From: Isoetes taiwanensis
Taxonomy: Eukaryota; Streptophyta; Lycopodiopsida; Isoetales; Isoetaceae
Length of the DNA stretch: 64,000 nt
Assembly: GCA_021234155.1 (NCBI GenBank)
Contig: JAJEKV010000056.1
Location: 4,449,330-4,513,329, forward strand
Reading direction: 5' to 3'
The translations under genes were made by a program, and so were the position numbers. The notes below the pieces were generated by a model that ran no database searches, was not told the origin of the DNA, and worked only from the letters and a program-made list of their open reading frames with translations. Positions 36,266 through 48,329 of this stretch are shown piece after piece; position 1 is the first letter of the stretch; each line of letters starts with the position of its first letter.

Positions 36266-36545
36266 CATGCAATGTGAGCCGTAGGATCTTGGACCAAGGA
36301 TTATGATCAATCTGGACTGTAGGATCATGTAGGATATATCTAAAGCAACGTGAGCCGTCGGATCTCGGACCGACGGTCAGGATCAGATCAATCTGCACCG
36401 TAGGACCGCGGTACACATATTATATGTAAACTCTCAAGCCATCTCGGCCGTAGGATACGTCCCAAAGCCACGTGAGCCGTCGGATCTCGAACGGACGGTC
36501 GGATAAGCGCGACAAACATAAGAACATATATAGATCAGATATATC
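36266..36545. repeat. ~280-bp dispersed repeat, copy 2
   Basis: Nearly identical to 27132-27410, in the same orientation, and again followed by an AT tract and a GCCGTCC-rich module. Confidence 0.95.
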
Positions 36546-36840
36546 ATTATCATTAATATATATAAACTTATTCTATGGGGGGCATGTATGTAACATGGGG
36601 GGTCATATATATAGAGATTGATCCGGGCCGTCCAATCAGGAAATGGATGGTGAAGATGATGCCACCTCATGGGGGAAAGTGGGGGCATGTATGGGCATGC
36701 ACCCCATGCCTAAACCGTTGGATAGGGGAAGCTTAAATCTTAGCCATTGATCATAGGGTTAAGGAAGGTGCCTAGAAGGGGCATGAGATTTATGGGGGAT
36801 ACCTAAATAGACGGGAAATTTCTACATGGATGTGACTAAT
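36546..36840 (+). repeat. GCCGTCC-rich module, copy 2
   Basis: TATATAGAGATTGATCCGGGCCGTCCAATC follows an AT tract, then GCCACCTCATGG, GGGGGCATGTATGGGCAT and CTTAGCCATTGATC. The motif order matches copy 3 at 52206. Confidence 0.7.
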
Positions 36841-36998
36841 ATGGTTTTTTTGACATTTATATTGAAATGAAATAATTGTTAATAAAGTAAATCCGATATT
36901 TACGGTGAGTTGTCGTGATTTGGGCGATGTGGCTGTCGCGTGTGACCTAATGCCCTTAAGCAGCTATGCTTGACGATGGGAGAGGAAGTTGCCTGGAT

Positions 36999-37095
36999 TT
37001 AATGAACGACTGCGAGTTTATTTTGGAGGACACTATGGTATCGGCCAGATCATGCACAACATTCTGGAAGCTGACCATCGTTTCAGGGTAAGTAT
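36999..37095 (+). other. Exon-like segment with splice donor
   Basis: One frame reads PGFNERLRVYFGG...GQIMHNILEADHRF and stops being open at TTCAGG|GTAAGT, a strong donor. No in-frame ATG precedes it. It resembles the start of the small ORF at 28015 (GFNE, Gly/Tyr pairs, ending H-R) and lies at a comparable distance after a GCCGTCC module. Low confidence. Confidence 0.25.
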
Positions 37096-37099
37096 ATAA

Positions 37100-39075
37100 C
37101 TGCTAATTTTTGTTGAGAGTAGATTACTTAGGATTTGCAATTGGTGCATAGGCTGGGCGATTGTTATCTGCTGAGCAAACAAAAACTAGGAAGGGTTTTG
37201 GAGTTGAAGACGTTATCTATTGTTACGGTAATGTTTTCTTCAATTATTAGATTCACATAGTGGAGCTTTCCTCATTGTGTTACTGCTGTTTGAGAGCAGA
37301 ATTCCGAGTAAAAAAAACACTTCAATCTTACTCTTCAATCATCATTTCCATTATCACGTTTCATATTCTAATACAATCGTAATGTTCCATACAAAAGTTA
37401 CCTCTTGAAACATTTGATAGACCACTTTTTCAGGCTCTCCAAAACGGCATAGGAGGAACCCTTTTTCAGTGCCAAAAGGTATGAATCTAAAGAGTTGCAA
37501 TGATGGGACGACAATTGTGAATGTAGCTCCTAGCCATGTCATAACAATTTCATGCGTCACTAGAAAATCTGTTACGAAATCACCTGTGACCACCTTATCT
37601 TGTCTCATAACTTTACTACCGCATCAGAGAGAAAGCTTTTTCTGCCACATAAAACTTAAAATAGCAGGATTACTGTTTCATTCTGCTGCATCATTTATAT
37701 AAGTGGCCAACTATTCCAACTGTTCAGCTGTGAACCAATTCAAGCTGGGGGGTGATAATGGGACTCCTGCAAGATGTTATTTTTTTGTACGATTGCTTGT
37801 TGCTTGATGCCATGCCTATTTCTGACCACAGATGCTTCTGAAACTCACATAGCCTCATCAAGAGAAGTAAGTCTCCTAAGCAAACTGGGTGAAAATTATG
37901 CAGATAAAAAACACGAGCTTGGATGTTGGTGCAATGCAGGCAGCCCGCAATGGTCTGAAATGACAAATATTTCGTTTCCCCCAATATTGAAGCATCATTT
38001 TATTGGAGCTTTAGTGCATTAATCGTTCTGTCAAGCAAAGCACTATGCATCTTTTTTACTTTGTGTTATTCCCATAGAGGGCTAAAATTAGAGAGTTTCG
38101 TATCTTGCTATGTAGATAATGTGGAGGCCAGGATCCCAGCACAGCAATATTGTGGCAGTATGTTCAATGTTTCCATAATAAAACATAAACATGATTTCCT
38201 CTATCGGCTTATGCATGGCAAAAGCACTCTTATAAACCTGATGAAAGTAGGTATCGATTCCAAATATTATACTAGACAACCTGAACTGCAAACAAGAGTC
38301 AGAGTATATGAAGGACAGGTTCGGTTATTAATAGACGTAGAACATGCTTCTGTTTATCTTGGTCCTTTGTCATTCATTTAGTGGTTTGTGTGGATGACAG
38401 GCATAAATACGGAAATACAGGCTGTATCAATTTTGCCTTGGGAAGAGAACTCTGTGATAGTGGTGCAGAATCCAGGTACTAGTTAGGACTAGCTTCATTC
38501 TTATACTATGAATTGGATTTCGCGTTTGTGCCTTAGTCTCTGTTGTGCTTTGCAACCTTGGAAGTAGATGTTAGATATATTTTTCTTTCTCAGTATCTAG
38601 ACATTAGGCAGGCCAACGTACCAGCTTTGTAAGGCAGGCCAATGTACCAGCTTCGTAGATTAGTTTGCAACTCGTAGACACTCCGAGTCTTACAAATCTC
38701 CAATTTGTTTGGGTGTGATGTAATTTGGGGTAATTTTGCGTAGCTGCCATGGGACAAAAGCGTCATTTGCTCTTAGTGAGCGGAAGAAGTAGAACAGAAA
38801 TTACAGGGACGTTGATGGAAGCTTATTTTGGGTAGTGTGTTATAACAATATTGAGTATCTAGTTGTTTAAGTTTAGCAGTTTGGTTGAGTGGCAGAGCTG
38901 GTTGCTGCGTTCTTGTGATGGATGTTGACGATGTTGCCTATATAGAGTGCTAGTGATAAGAGTAGCAGCAGATACCGTTTGTCTTGTGATCTGAAGCGTA
39001 ACATGTTTTGCATGCTACTATGTGAGCCAGGTGGGATTTGCGATCTTGAGAATATAGATAGTTCCATTTCGTACG
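37100..39075. other. Mostly noncoding 5' flank of Helitron
   Basis: Several short frames (37469-37702, 37774-38022, 38061-38381) have no recognisable domain. A GGCAGGCCAA(C/T)GTACCAGC motif is duplicated at 38606-38660. The Helitron's 5' end must lie here, but I could not identify a TC start. Confidence 0.4.
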
Positions 39076-42000
39076 ATGCCACGGCGTAAGATAGAAATAG
39101 ATCCTGGGAAAAACTATTCGCAGGAAGAGTTTAAAAGGTTGAAACGCAATGAGTATCAACGTAGATGGTATGCGAAGCTTTCAGACGAGAGAAAAGATGC
39201 GCTTAGACAGATCAAAAGAGAGTACACCCGTGAGCGGGAAAATAAGAGGAAACAAACAGGTCAACAAGCAATAGATCAGCAGGGACACGAATATACCAAA
39301 CGAAACCATGAGAGTAGCATTGCAATAGATGGAAACGTTGGGACGAGCAGTGCCAATGAACTGTGTGGTAACTCTAGTGTGATCAGCAATGAACATGACA
39401 TAGGAAGTAGTAATGATGAAGCCAGGCATAAACGAGTACGGCTTACAAGTTACCAGGATGAGGATTATGGAGGATGTACTAGCACTGAAGATCACAGTGC
39501 GTCAGCCTTTGGCACAGAAGGTGTTGGTGAGCCATATGATGATCGTACACTATGAAGACTGCGACGGAATGAGCGTAAACGTAGGTGGTATACCGAACTC
39601 CCTGAGGGAAGGAAGGATATCTTGCGGGGAGAAATGAGGGAGTACATGAGAAATAATAGACGGTCTCGGAGTGTAGGCGAAGGAAATCAGCTATTTACAG
39701 AAGTTCAACCTGCGGAAACAACTGAGGATATGGGAAGTCGTGCTTGGCATGCAAATGATTCATCAACCAATGGCGTTGACGTAAGTAGCGAACAGTTGCA
39801 TATGATAGCAAGAGATCATTGGCAGCAACAGATAACAAAAATGCGGTCTCATATGGCTGCTAATAACGATGGGTTTGTATGGAGCAAAACATGTCCATAC
39901 TGCCATACGATGCTTCTACGCAGTGAGAATGATAGTTTTTGCTGCAATAATGGCAAGCATCTTGCCGACATTGCCTAAGCTTCCTCCTGCTCTCGATCGA
40001 CTTTTTACGCAGAGAGGTTTGAGCAAGAATAGTCGAAAGTTGAACCGTCTTTTTTGCTTCACTGCTCTTTGTGTCCAAGGGGAATTCGTTCATTTGGATG
40101 CGCCATCTTCGGTTGCTATGATGGGGCGAACATATCATCAGATACTGCCGATCACAAAAGCACACCAGCCAATCCATTGGTATATACACGACCAAGAAGA
40201 TAGGTATACAACTGCTAGATCACAATCCCTTCCAATTGATTGGGTCCTGCAAGTAGGAACTGTATTAAATGCTATAAATCCATATTGCGGGCTGGTAAGG
40301 AAAGTGGGAGAAATGCGAGCAGAAACAGCTATGCTATCATTGAATGGTGCTATTGTATCGGAAGAAGTCGGAGCAATTATACATGGTAATAATACTGTAA
40401 CACTTAACCCAAGAAGTGCTGTTTTCTGGTTTCACAATGAGCAACGAGATGTGTATATCAGCATCCTAGATCCACAATACGAACCGTTGCAGTATCCGTT
40501 ATTGTTCCCGCATGGTACTCTAGGTTGGTTGCCTGGAAATGGATTTGGTTTCTCACAAATTGACTGGTATAGATGCAGGCTCCTACATGAGCCAAGATTC
40601 CTGCAATTAGGACGTCTTACGTGTGAATACCTTGTTGATATGTATTCTAGGTACGAAGAAGAGAAGTTAAACTACCTTGCAACTAATGGCTACAATAGAG
40701 ATGATCCTGATCTGAATGCAGATTTTGCTGAGAATGAGAGCGAAGAACATTCACGCATATTATTGCCATCATCTTTTCTTGGTTCAAGACTATGGTGTTT
40801 AGTCCAAATGGCAGATGCTCTTGCACTCGCAAGGGCAAAGGGACGACCAACACTATTCGTCACGATGACGACAAATCCACAATTGTTGGAGATAGAAAGC
40901 ATGCTACAACCTGGCCAAACACCCGCCGAGATTCCCACTATAGTTGTAAGAGCATTCCATGCTCGACTGCAACGCCTTAAGAACCTATTACGGTCATACT
41001 TTGGACCAATTGCATATATGTTGCATGTAATTGAATTTCAGAAGAGAGGTCTTCCTCACGCTCACATGATCTTAAAGACAAAGTATGAGATACCGATTGA
41101 TATGATAGACTCGTTGATATCAGCAGAGATTCCTGGCGATGAAGCATTGGCACGACTAGTTCGGAAATTTATGGTTCATGAGCACTCTACACGATGCCTG
41201 AAAAATGGGAGATGCTGCTGGAACTATCCGCACCCTATAATAGAAGCAACTTATGTGGACTCAAGTGGATATGTCAAGTATCGAAGACGCACTGAAGCAG
41301 ATGTGAACGTTGTATCATATTCTCCGTTCCTGTTGAGCCAACTTGAATGCCACATCAATGTAGACATAGCAGCAACTGTTCAAGTTTTCATGTATTTATA
41401 TACATACATCTATAAAGGATATGACAAGGTACAGTTTCGCATTGACAATCGGGACCGGTCTCAGAATGAAATAGATGACTACATAACTGCTAGGTATGTA
41501 TCATCTACGGAGGCAGCCTGGCGTATATTTTTATACCATGTATCAGAAAAGCACCCAGCTGTAAAATGCCTTCCTGTGCATCTTGAGCAAAGAACTGGCG
41601 TCCGATATAGAAGGGCAAACAGCGCCTCATACCTTGATCGTTATTTTCTTAGACCGGATGCCCCAGAATTCTCAGCTATCACATATGTGGATTATTATGA
41701 GCAGTATTCGCTAACACCTCTACGACAAGTAGTTGATTCCGCAGATGGTTACCTGGAATTGTCGCGTGCAGGGATTACACAATATGTAGTGAGGAAGAGA
41801 AGCAAACGAGAAGTCGTCTGTAGAATAAGGCTCGTAATGCCACATGAGGGAGAAATTTTTTATCTCCGCCAACTGCTCCTCCGTACATCACCACGGAGTT
41901 GGGGGGATCTAAAGATATACAATGGTCAGACCTATGAGACATACCAAGAAACTGCCACAGCAATGGGTTTGCTTCGAGATACGACAGAACCCATATTGAC

Positions 42001-43693
42001 AATGGAGGAAGCAATTTCTTCTTTTCAAACGCCAAGCCAGCTACGTTTCCTCTTTACACTTCTAATCCTTGATGGCGCTGCAGCTGTTGACTTGTGGAAC
42101 AAATTTCGCTCCCATTTGACATTGGACTTCTCAGCCGAATCGAGTGCAATGGTTGCTGAGCAGCAAGCACTCATATGCATAGAAAATGTGCTCTTACAAC
42201 ATGGTACCAATGTTGCTGAGTTTGGTCTTCCTTCCATAACCATTCGATCGGACTTGGTTCTACAAGAACTGCGGAAATTCCCAGAACACACTTCGTATTT
42301 GGAAGAAGCAAATGATATGCGGAGCAGAATGAATACTGAACAGGCTGAGATATATGACTACATTGCCATGATCACGCAGCAGCTAGGGCCCAAAGCTCCA
42401 ACTTTCATTTATGGAAAGGCGGGAACAGGGAAAACTTTCCTGTTAAATGCTATATGCTTTCTTATTAGAAGCCGTCAGCGAATTGTATTACCTTGTGCAA
42501 CAACAGCCTTAGCTGCATTGTTGTATCCTGGTGGCAGGACTGCACATTCATTGTTTCAGGTCCCTGTGACGGACAATAACATTGCTGTCCATTCAATGAT
42601 TAACACGACCTCTGATAAGGCGATTCTCCTCAGAGAATCAGAAGTTATCATTTGGGACGAGTTTGCCATGGCGAACAAGGCTGTTGTAGAATCTGTAAAT
42701 ATACTTCTACAGCGGATCTGCAAGAACAACCTTCCTTTCGGTGGGAAGTGCTTTATAGCGTCTGGAGACTTTAGGCAGATAGCGCCTATAGTTCATGGAT
42801 CAGGAAGACAGGCTACAATAGATGCATCTGTTAAATCATCACATATATGGAACGCATTTAATGTCCGGAGATTAAATAACCCAGTAAGGAATGCTAATGA
42901 CCCTGAACTTGTGGAATGTGTAACGTCCATAGGAGAGAATTGGCAGTCTGATAGTGTTAATCTTACTCTCTTTCGGACCACAAATTCTGTTGACGAAGCC
43001 AAAGATTTTTTATTCACTCGCGATGTGCTACTACTGCCTGCAATGTGCGAAAAAAGAGCGTTTCTATCTCCGCTTAACGTGCATGTTGATGACTTCAACA
43101 AATCCATCCTCGACCGTTTAGCTACAGCGAGTAAAGCATACTTCAGTTATGACTCTATCACAGAAAACGATCAGGTTATTCACACTGTTGCGCTTGCTGA
43201 AAATGATTTTCTTCATAATTATGATCATCCGACACTGCCAAAGCATGTACTTGAGCTGAAAGTAGGCGCGATATGTCAAGTGATGAGGCTATTAGACAAA
43301 GAGAAGGGACTTGTCAAAAATGCAAGAGTAATCATCCATACGTTACATGATAGATATGTCACTGTTCGCCTTCTTGGAACAGATGACTCAATTCCAGATT
43401 ATATTCATCCTATATGTCGTGCAGACTTCTATCATCAGCCTCAAAACTCAGCCTTCACTATTCATCGACGCCAGCTTCCATTAAGGTTGGCATATTCAAC
43501 GACGTTCCACAGCTGTCTTGGACTAACATTGGACAAGATTGTCCTAGATCTACGCACGAATGTGTTCGCACATGGTCAGCTTTATACGGCATTAACAAGA
43601 ATACGGCATAGAGAAGATGTGCTGATTTTGCATAATAGTAACTCGTCAACTGTAACAACGAAAAATGTGGTATTTAGAGAGCTACTAGAGTGA
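39076..43693 (+). pseudogene. Helitron Rep (HUH nuclease) and PIF1 helicase, with stop and frameshift
   Basis: The N-terminus has two similar basic segments (RNEYQRRWYAKLSDERKDAL; RNERKRRWYTELPEGRKDIL) and a zinc finger CPYC...CCNNGK. An in-frame TGA lies at 39553-39555, and a one-base shift near 39950-39970 moves reading into the frame beginning 39869, which then stays open to 43693. That frame has the Rep motif EFQKRGLPHAHMILK (HUH, near 41056) and the two-tyrosine motif YLYTYIYKGYD (near 41393). PIF1 motifs follow: GKAGTGKT (near 42414), IIWDEFAMA, GDFRQIAP, FHSCLGLTLDK and GQLYTALTRI. All catalytic motifs are present, so only two small lesions separate it from a functional gene, and either could be a sequencing error. 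Confidence 0.9.
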
Positions 43694-43907
43694 CACGTTC
43701 TGACCTGTCGCAGCTCGACCTTTAACACAACAAACACGTATAAACAGTAAGTTCACTATTAAGTTCGCTAATCTAGACATAAGATCATATAATTACTTTT
43801 TACTTTATTAGTAAACGCATCAAAATGCTTTTATAAATATGACAATTCGGGGCCAGTTGTTTGGCCCTAGCATTGGCAGAAATATACAGGCCTTATCACC
43901 TTGAGAA

Positions 43908-45910
43908 ATGGAGACTGGCAGGAGAATTTGTCCTTTGGCTGAGCTGAATCCTTACATGCTGACTTGGACAATCAAAGCACGTGTGACGTCAAAGGGACCA
44001 GTGAGATCCTACACTCACGCTTACAAACAAGGAAAATTGTTCAGTGTTGAACTAACAGACCGACATGTAAGTTGCTTTCTACATAGAAAACAAATTCTGA
44101 AGATACTTAATGACCCATTTTTCTGACGTTAACAGGGGACACAGATACAAGCGACCATGTTTGACAGAGCCGCAGATAAATTCTTCGACAGGCTTCAACT
44201 TGCAAAAGTAAGTTCTTTAAATAATATTTTCTTCTGACACACCTGCCCAATGCCAACTATTGTCATACTAATGTTATCCTAATGAAGGTATATTACATCT
44301 CTAATGGTACACTGCGGCCTGCAAACAGACGGTATTCAACCGTGAATAATGACTATCAGATGATACTTAATGTGAACTCTATTGTTGAAGAAGCAACAGA
44401 CAATGATACGAGTCAAAATGATGTTCCTTCGGTACTCTACAACTTTACTAGAATAGACCGGCTGGAATCTTGCGTAAACGTCAGAACTCTAGTTGGTAAT
44501 CCAACGCCCATATAAAAATTCATTTTGCTATTTCTACGGATAAGAGCTTACATACCAGTCATTATTGACAGATATCATTGGCATTGTCTCTGATGTGTCA
44601 CCCACTACAAGTATCCGAAGAAAATCTAGTGGTGAGGAAGTCCCAAAGCGAACTGTCACGCTTATCGATCAGAGGTAAAATAGTTCAGATTGAGGTGTTG
44701 TCTTGCATACTAACAATAAAAAAATTCCAGCCGCAAAAAGGTCAACGTAACGCTATGGAGCGAGCTTGCATTGAGAGAGGGAGAAAGACTACGTGATGCA
44801 CTTCGTGAAGCTCCTGTAGTGATAATCACGCGACTTCGACCTAATTGCTTTCAAGGTTTAGAAATCATCAGCTTTGATTTGAATGTAACAACCGCTAACA
44901 ATTTTACATTTGATTCAATAGGAATATCTCTATCTACAACAAACAACACTGTGATACAAGTAAACATGGATATTGCTGAGGCACACGAACTGCGCACCTG
45001 GTAACATATAAACTTTTGCAACACCTCGTCGTTTTGATGCTGGTATACCGTGTATGCTAACTATGTACTCGCTAGGTATGATACCAATGGAAAAGATGAG
45101 ACTTATACTTTCGTAGGAGCAACTGTTACTCCATCCGATCCTGCGCTAAAAAGTGACTCCATGTTCACCAACCGAACTTGCGTATCAGCAATTATGTCGC
45201 CTTCTATTGGTGATGGAAAGGTAATCAATTGATGTGCTCAACTCATTCCATAGTGCTTACGAAATGGTTTCTTCATAATTTCCATATGACCTTTTTTTTA
45301 AGGCGGCCTATTTTAATGTAAGATGGTACATAAGCTTTATCTACCCGGACCAGTCTATGTGGTATCAGGCCTGCAGGACGTGCAATAAAAAGGTGACAGA
45401 CAGAGACTCGGAATTCTGGTGTGAGAAATGCCAGAAATTTACTGAAAGTTGCAAAAGGTATCATCAACCATATTTTCTAATTTTTCTTTAAAGGTGTTCT
45501 ACGATCTCTTTGTGTTCCACAGGTACATTCTCCAAGCAAAATTAATAGACTCGACGGGCGAAATTGCTGTCTCTATTTTCAATGAGCAAGCAGAAGAAAT
45601 CTTACAACATACCGCTGATCAGCTATCTAAAATCAGAGACCAAGTAAGATCATTTCGCAACAGCCAATATTGGTACTACAGCAAAACAAGTCTGATCAAC
45701 ATGTGTTTGCAGGATAAGGATGCACAGAAATATCTAGCAATATTGAAAATGGCAACATGGGTTCCTAAGATATTTCGTGTAAGCGTGCTCTGGACAGAAT
45801 ACATGGGCGAAAAGAGACGAAAAGTAATTATTCGACAGGTTGCTTCAGTAGATTGGGCAGCAGAGTCTAAGATGTTATTGCAACAGCTACCAATCTTAAA
45901 ATCCTCCTGA
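43908..45910 (+). CDS. Helitron-borne RPA1-like single-strand DNA-binding protein, nine exons
   Basis: Exons 43908-44066, 44136-44207, 44288-44495, 44572-44674, 44731-45000, 45076-45220, 45303-45457, 45523-45643 and 45713-45910 all have GT-AG borders. They join without a stop into 476 codons. The order is OB fold A (WTIKARVTSKG, FSVELTDRHG, ATMFDRAADKF), OB fold B (VDIIGIVSDVSP, VTLIDQSRKKVNVTLWSELA) and OB fold C. Fold C holds a zinc ribbon, CRTC then CEKC twelve residues later, followed by AKLIDSTGEIAVSIFNEQAE. This matches RPA70 domains A-B-C; the N-terminal protein-interaction domain is absent. It would coat single-stranded DNA during rolling-circle transposition. Start chosen as the only ATG opening exon 1 in frame. 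Confidence 0.85.
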
Positions 45911-46779
45911 AACAACCAGGATTGATTCCCTTCGTGTATCATCCAAGTACTACATTTCCAGTACAAACACTTTGATTTTTGCACATTTGAAGTCTTATTT
46001 ACTATATAAGATGGTGTAAACTATATATAATCGCTATAATGATTATCTAGCCTAGCGGCATTTTGGAACAAGCGGCACCTGTATGTTCCGTATATACTAC
46101 CAACAATTCGCTAGAAGCTAGTTTATCTTTTGTTGACTGGAAATTGTGTTAAAGACAAGTATTACGCATTGAACATACTTTTTAACGCCGTTTCTACTTT
46201 ATGCAACTTACTAGATTTATGAGTCCACGTCCTGCTTTAACAGTTTGTATTATGAAAGACAAAGGTTTGATGTGTTTTTATATGCAGTTGAACACCTGCA
46301 TTTGTTTTCACATGTGTCCAAGCATTCGCAAATGTGTTGAACAGCAAATGCGAACATTTATGGAATCAAAACTAAATGTGACAAAAGGTAGCAAGGTCTT
46401 CCAAGACGACTTGCTAGAAAATGTTAGCTTTTTCCTTGATATCTTCTTTTATAAACGTCTAGACATGAACATCTTGAAATGAAATGCCGACTGGAATAAA
46501 ATACAAAAATCATTTAAAAGTGCATTTATGTGACGTGGTCAATTCAGATTTCCTAGTTCTCGTTGATGTTGTTGACTCGATATTCTTAGGACGTTGCAAA
46601 TAACTTCTCCAAATGGTCAAACTTGCACAGACATGGCAACCTTAGGAACATGACAACAATAGCAACATCTATCTTAAAGACAACTAGTAAAGACAATAAG
46701 ACCTATGTTAGATCTCTACGACCTGTACTACATTGTTAATAATGCGCCTACCTACATGGGCTAATAGAATATTAGAAAC
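45911..46779. other. Helitron 3' flank, no gene
   Basis: AT-rich. An open frame at 46201-46482 has no recognised domain. A CGCTA...TAGCG inverted pair and CTAGAAGCTAG occur near 46040-46115. Confidence 0.4.
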
Positions 46780-47800
46780 CTATAGGAATAATTGTAGATA
46801 ATTGAACGAAATCTTTCCAACACTTTGAGAAAGCCGGGAGAATCTTTATACAATCTTAGAGAATCTAGAGGAATTCTCACGGAACCTTAAGGAATTTAAT
46901 AAAAATCTTTATATAATTGTAGATAGTTAAGCGAAACCTTTACAAGACCTTGAGAAAGCCGGGAGAACCTTTATACAATCTTAGAGAATCTAGAGGAATT
47001 TTCACAGAACCTTAAGGAGTCTAACAAAAATATCAAGGGGATCTTTATAAAGTCGTAGAATATCGAAAAGAGTCATTTTGTGCACTACTTTATGCACCTA
47101 GGCAAAAAATTCCAGCATTTAGAATGCCTTCAAAATTCATTGTGATACAAACGAATATACCAAATCGCTAGGTCATGTAATAGGAAGTTTCTCCCTCTCC
47201 CATCTCTTAGAACATTTATGTGAATGCGTATTCATGAGTTACAAAATCTCCTATAGCCTGAGACACAAATTCTATAAGAGTTTTGAGAAACCCAAAGCAA
47301 AATGGGAATCTTGAACATTACAATGATCTAGAGGATTCGTCATCTTTGTCAAATAACCTTTAGCAAAAATAAAAATACTCTACTCATATTTGTTGCTTTT
47401 CAAGAGTGATACGTTGTTTGTTTTTAAGGCTTGGGATGTACAAATTGAGCATTGTTGTTCTTGACACTAATAGTCTCTCGTCACAGTGAGGATCAATACG
47501 TTTGTACGGGCGTATTGGAAAGTCTAAGAGACGCTTGATAGAACCACGATGAATCTTGCAATAATTTGGTGGAACCCTAAGGAATGTAAGAAAAAGTGGA
47601 GCGTGGAAGAACGTATAGGAATCTAGGGGAAATCTTACTAGAATCTTAGAGATATCTAGGGGACTAGAATATGGAGGAATATTATGGAAATCTCGAAGAA
47701 ATGATAATAGAATATGCAGAATCTAAGGGAATCTTTGGGTAATGTTAGATAATCTTAGAGGATCTAGAAGGAATCCTAGGAAATTCAGTCGTAAACATTA
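46780..47800 (+). repeat. AATCT minisatellite, block 1
   Basis: Degenerate GAATCT(A/T)(A/G)GGGAATCTT-like repeats occur at 46790-47070 and 47500-47800. A longer duplicated unit (GAGAAAGCCGGGAGAA(T/C)CTTTATACAATC) lies at about 46828 and 46950. Confidence 0.8.
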
Positions 47801-47924
47801 TATGATCTAGCTAGCTTCAATATCAGAACTTGAGGTCCTGATTTTTTAGTCTTCGAAAATTTAAAGCTGGAATAGATACTATACGAACTGAACAGACTTT
47901 GGATATAACAAACCACTTGTATAT

Positions 47925-48075
47925 CTGAATATATATGTAATTATTAGTGGTGGCTTCCGGAAAGTTCCATTATATATCAGCCGCCAGATCCCGGCCGTCC
48001 GTTCGCTCCCTCGCGATCTCGGCCGTCGGATCTGGTGGCTTCCGGAAGCTTCTGGCGGCCCTCCTGGTGGCTTCC
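47925..48075 (+). repeat. GCCGTCC junction, partial copy
   Basis: CTTGTATATCTGAATATATATG is followed by CCCGGCCGTCCG and TCTCGGCCGTCGGATC. TGGTGGCTTCC is repeated three times (from 47950, 48033 and 48065). Confidence 0.6.
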
Positions 48076-48329
48076 AAAATGTCTTGAATGTTCTAGAAAT
48101 TTTAGAACATTCTAAATTGCCCTATTTAATGAAACGTATGATGAGGCAAATCCAGTTTCGTTCGACGGTTCCGTCTTGTCTAGAGAGCGCCTATATTATT
48201 TTCAAATTTGGATGTCTCATATATGCCGGCTCTCCTCTTAATTCCGGCTCTACTCGTGATTCCGGCTTTCATTGTTTAGTCCGTCGTATGTTCTTCAGGG
48301 TTGAAGTTATGGCCTTGCATGTTTTCTTT

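Larger units (their letters stand above)
39076..45910 (+). mobile_element. Autonomous-type plant Helitron core: Rep/helicase plus RPA1
   Basis: Rep-helicase and an RPA1-like gene lie in the same direction 214 bp apart, the arrangement known for plant Helitrons. The 3' hairpin plus CTRR end was sought downstream of 45910. CTAG-containing candidates near 46050-46115 were not convincing, so the element borders are open. Confidence 0.85.

Noticed and set aside
37354-38381. Cluster of 80-106 codon frames upstream of the Helitron
   Set aside because: Frames overlap on both strands, lack recognisable motifs and could not be joined by consistent splice sites.
45911-46780. Canonical Helitron 3' end (hairpin plus CTRR)
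   Set aside because: Short CTAG-containing inverted pairs exist near 46050-46115, but none has the expected GC-rich stem about 10 bp before CTRR.
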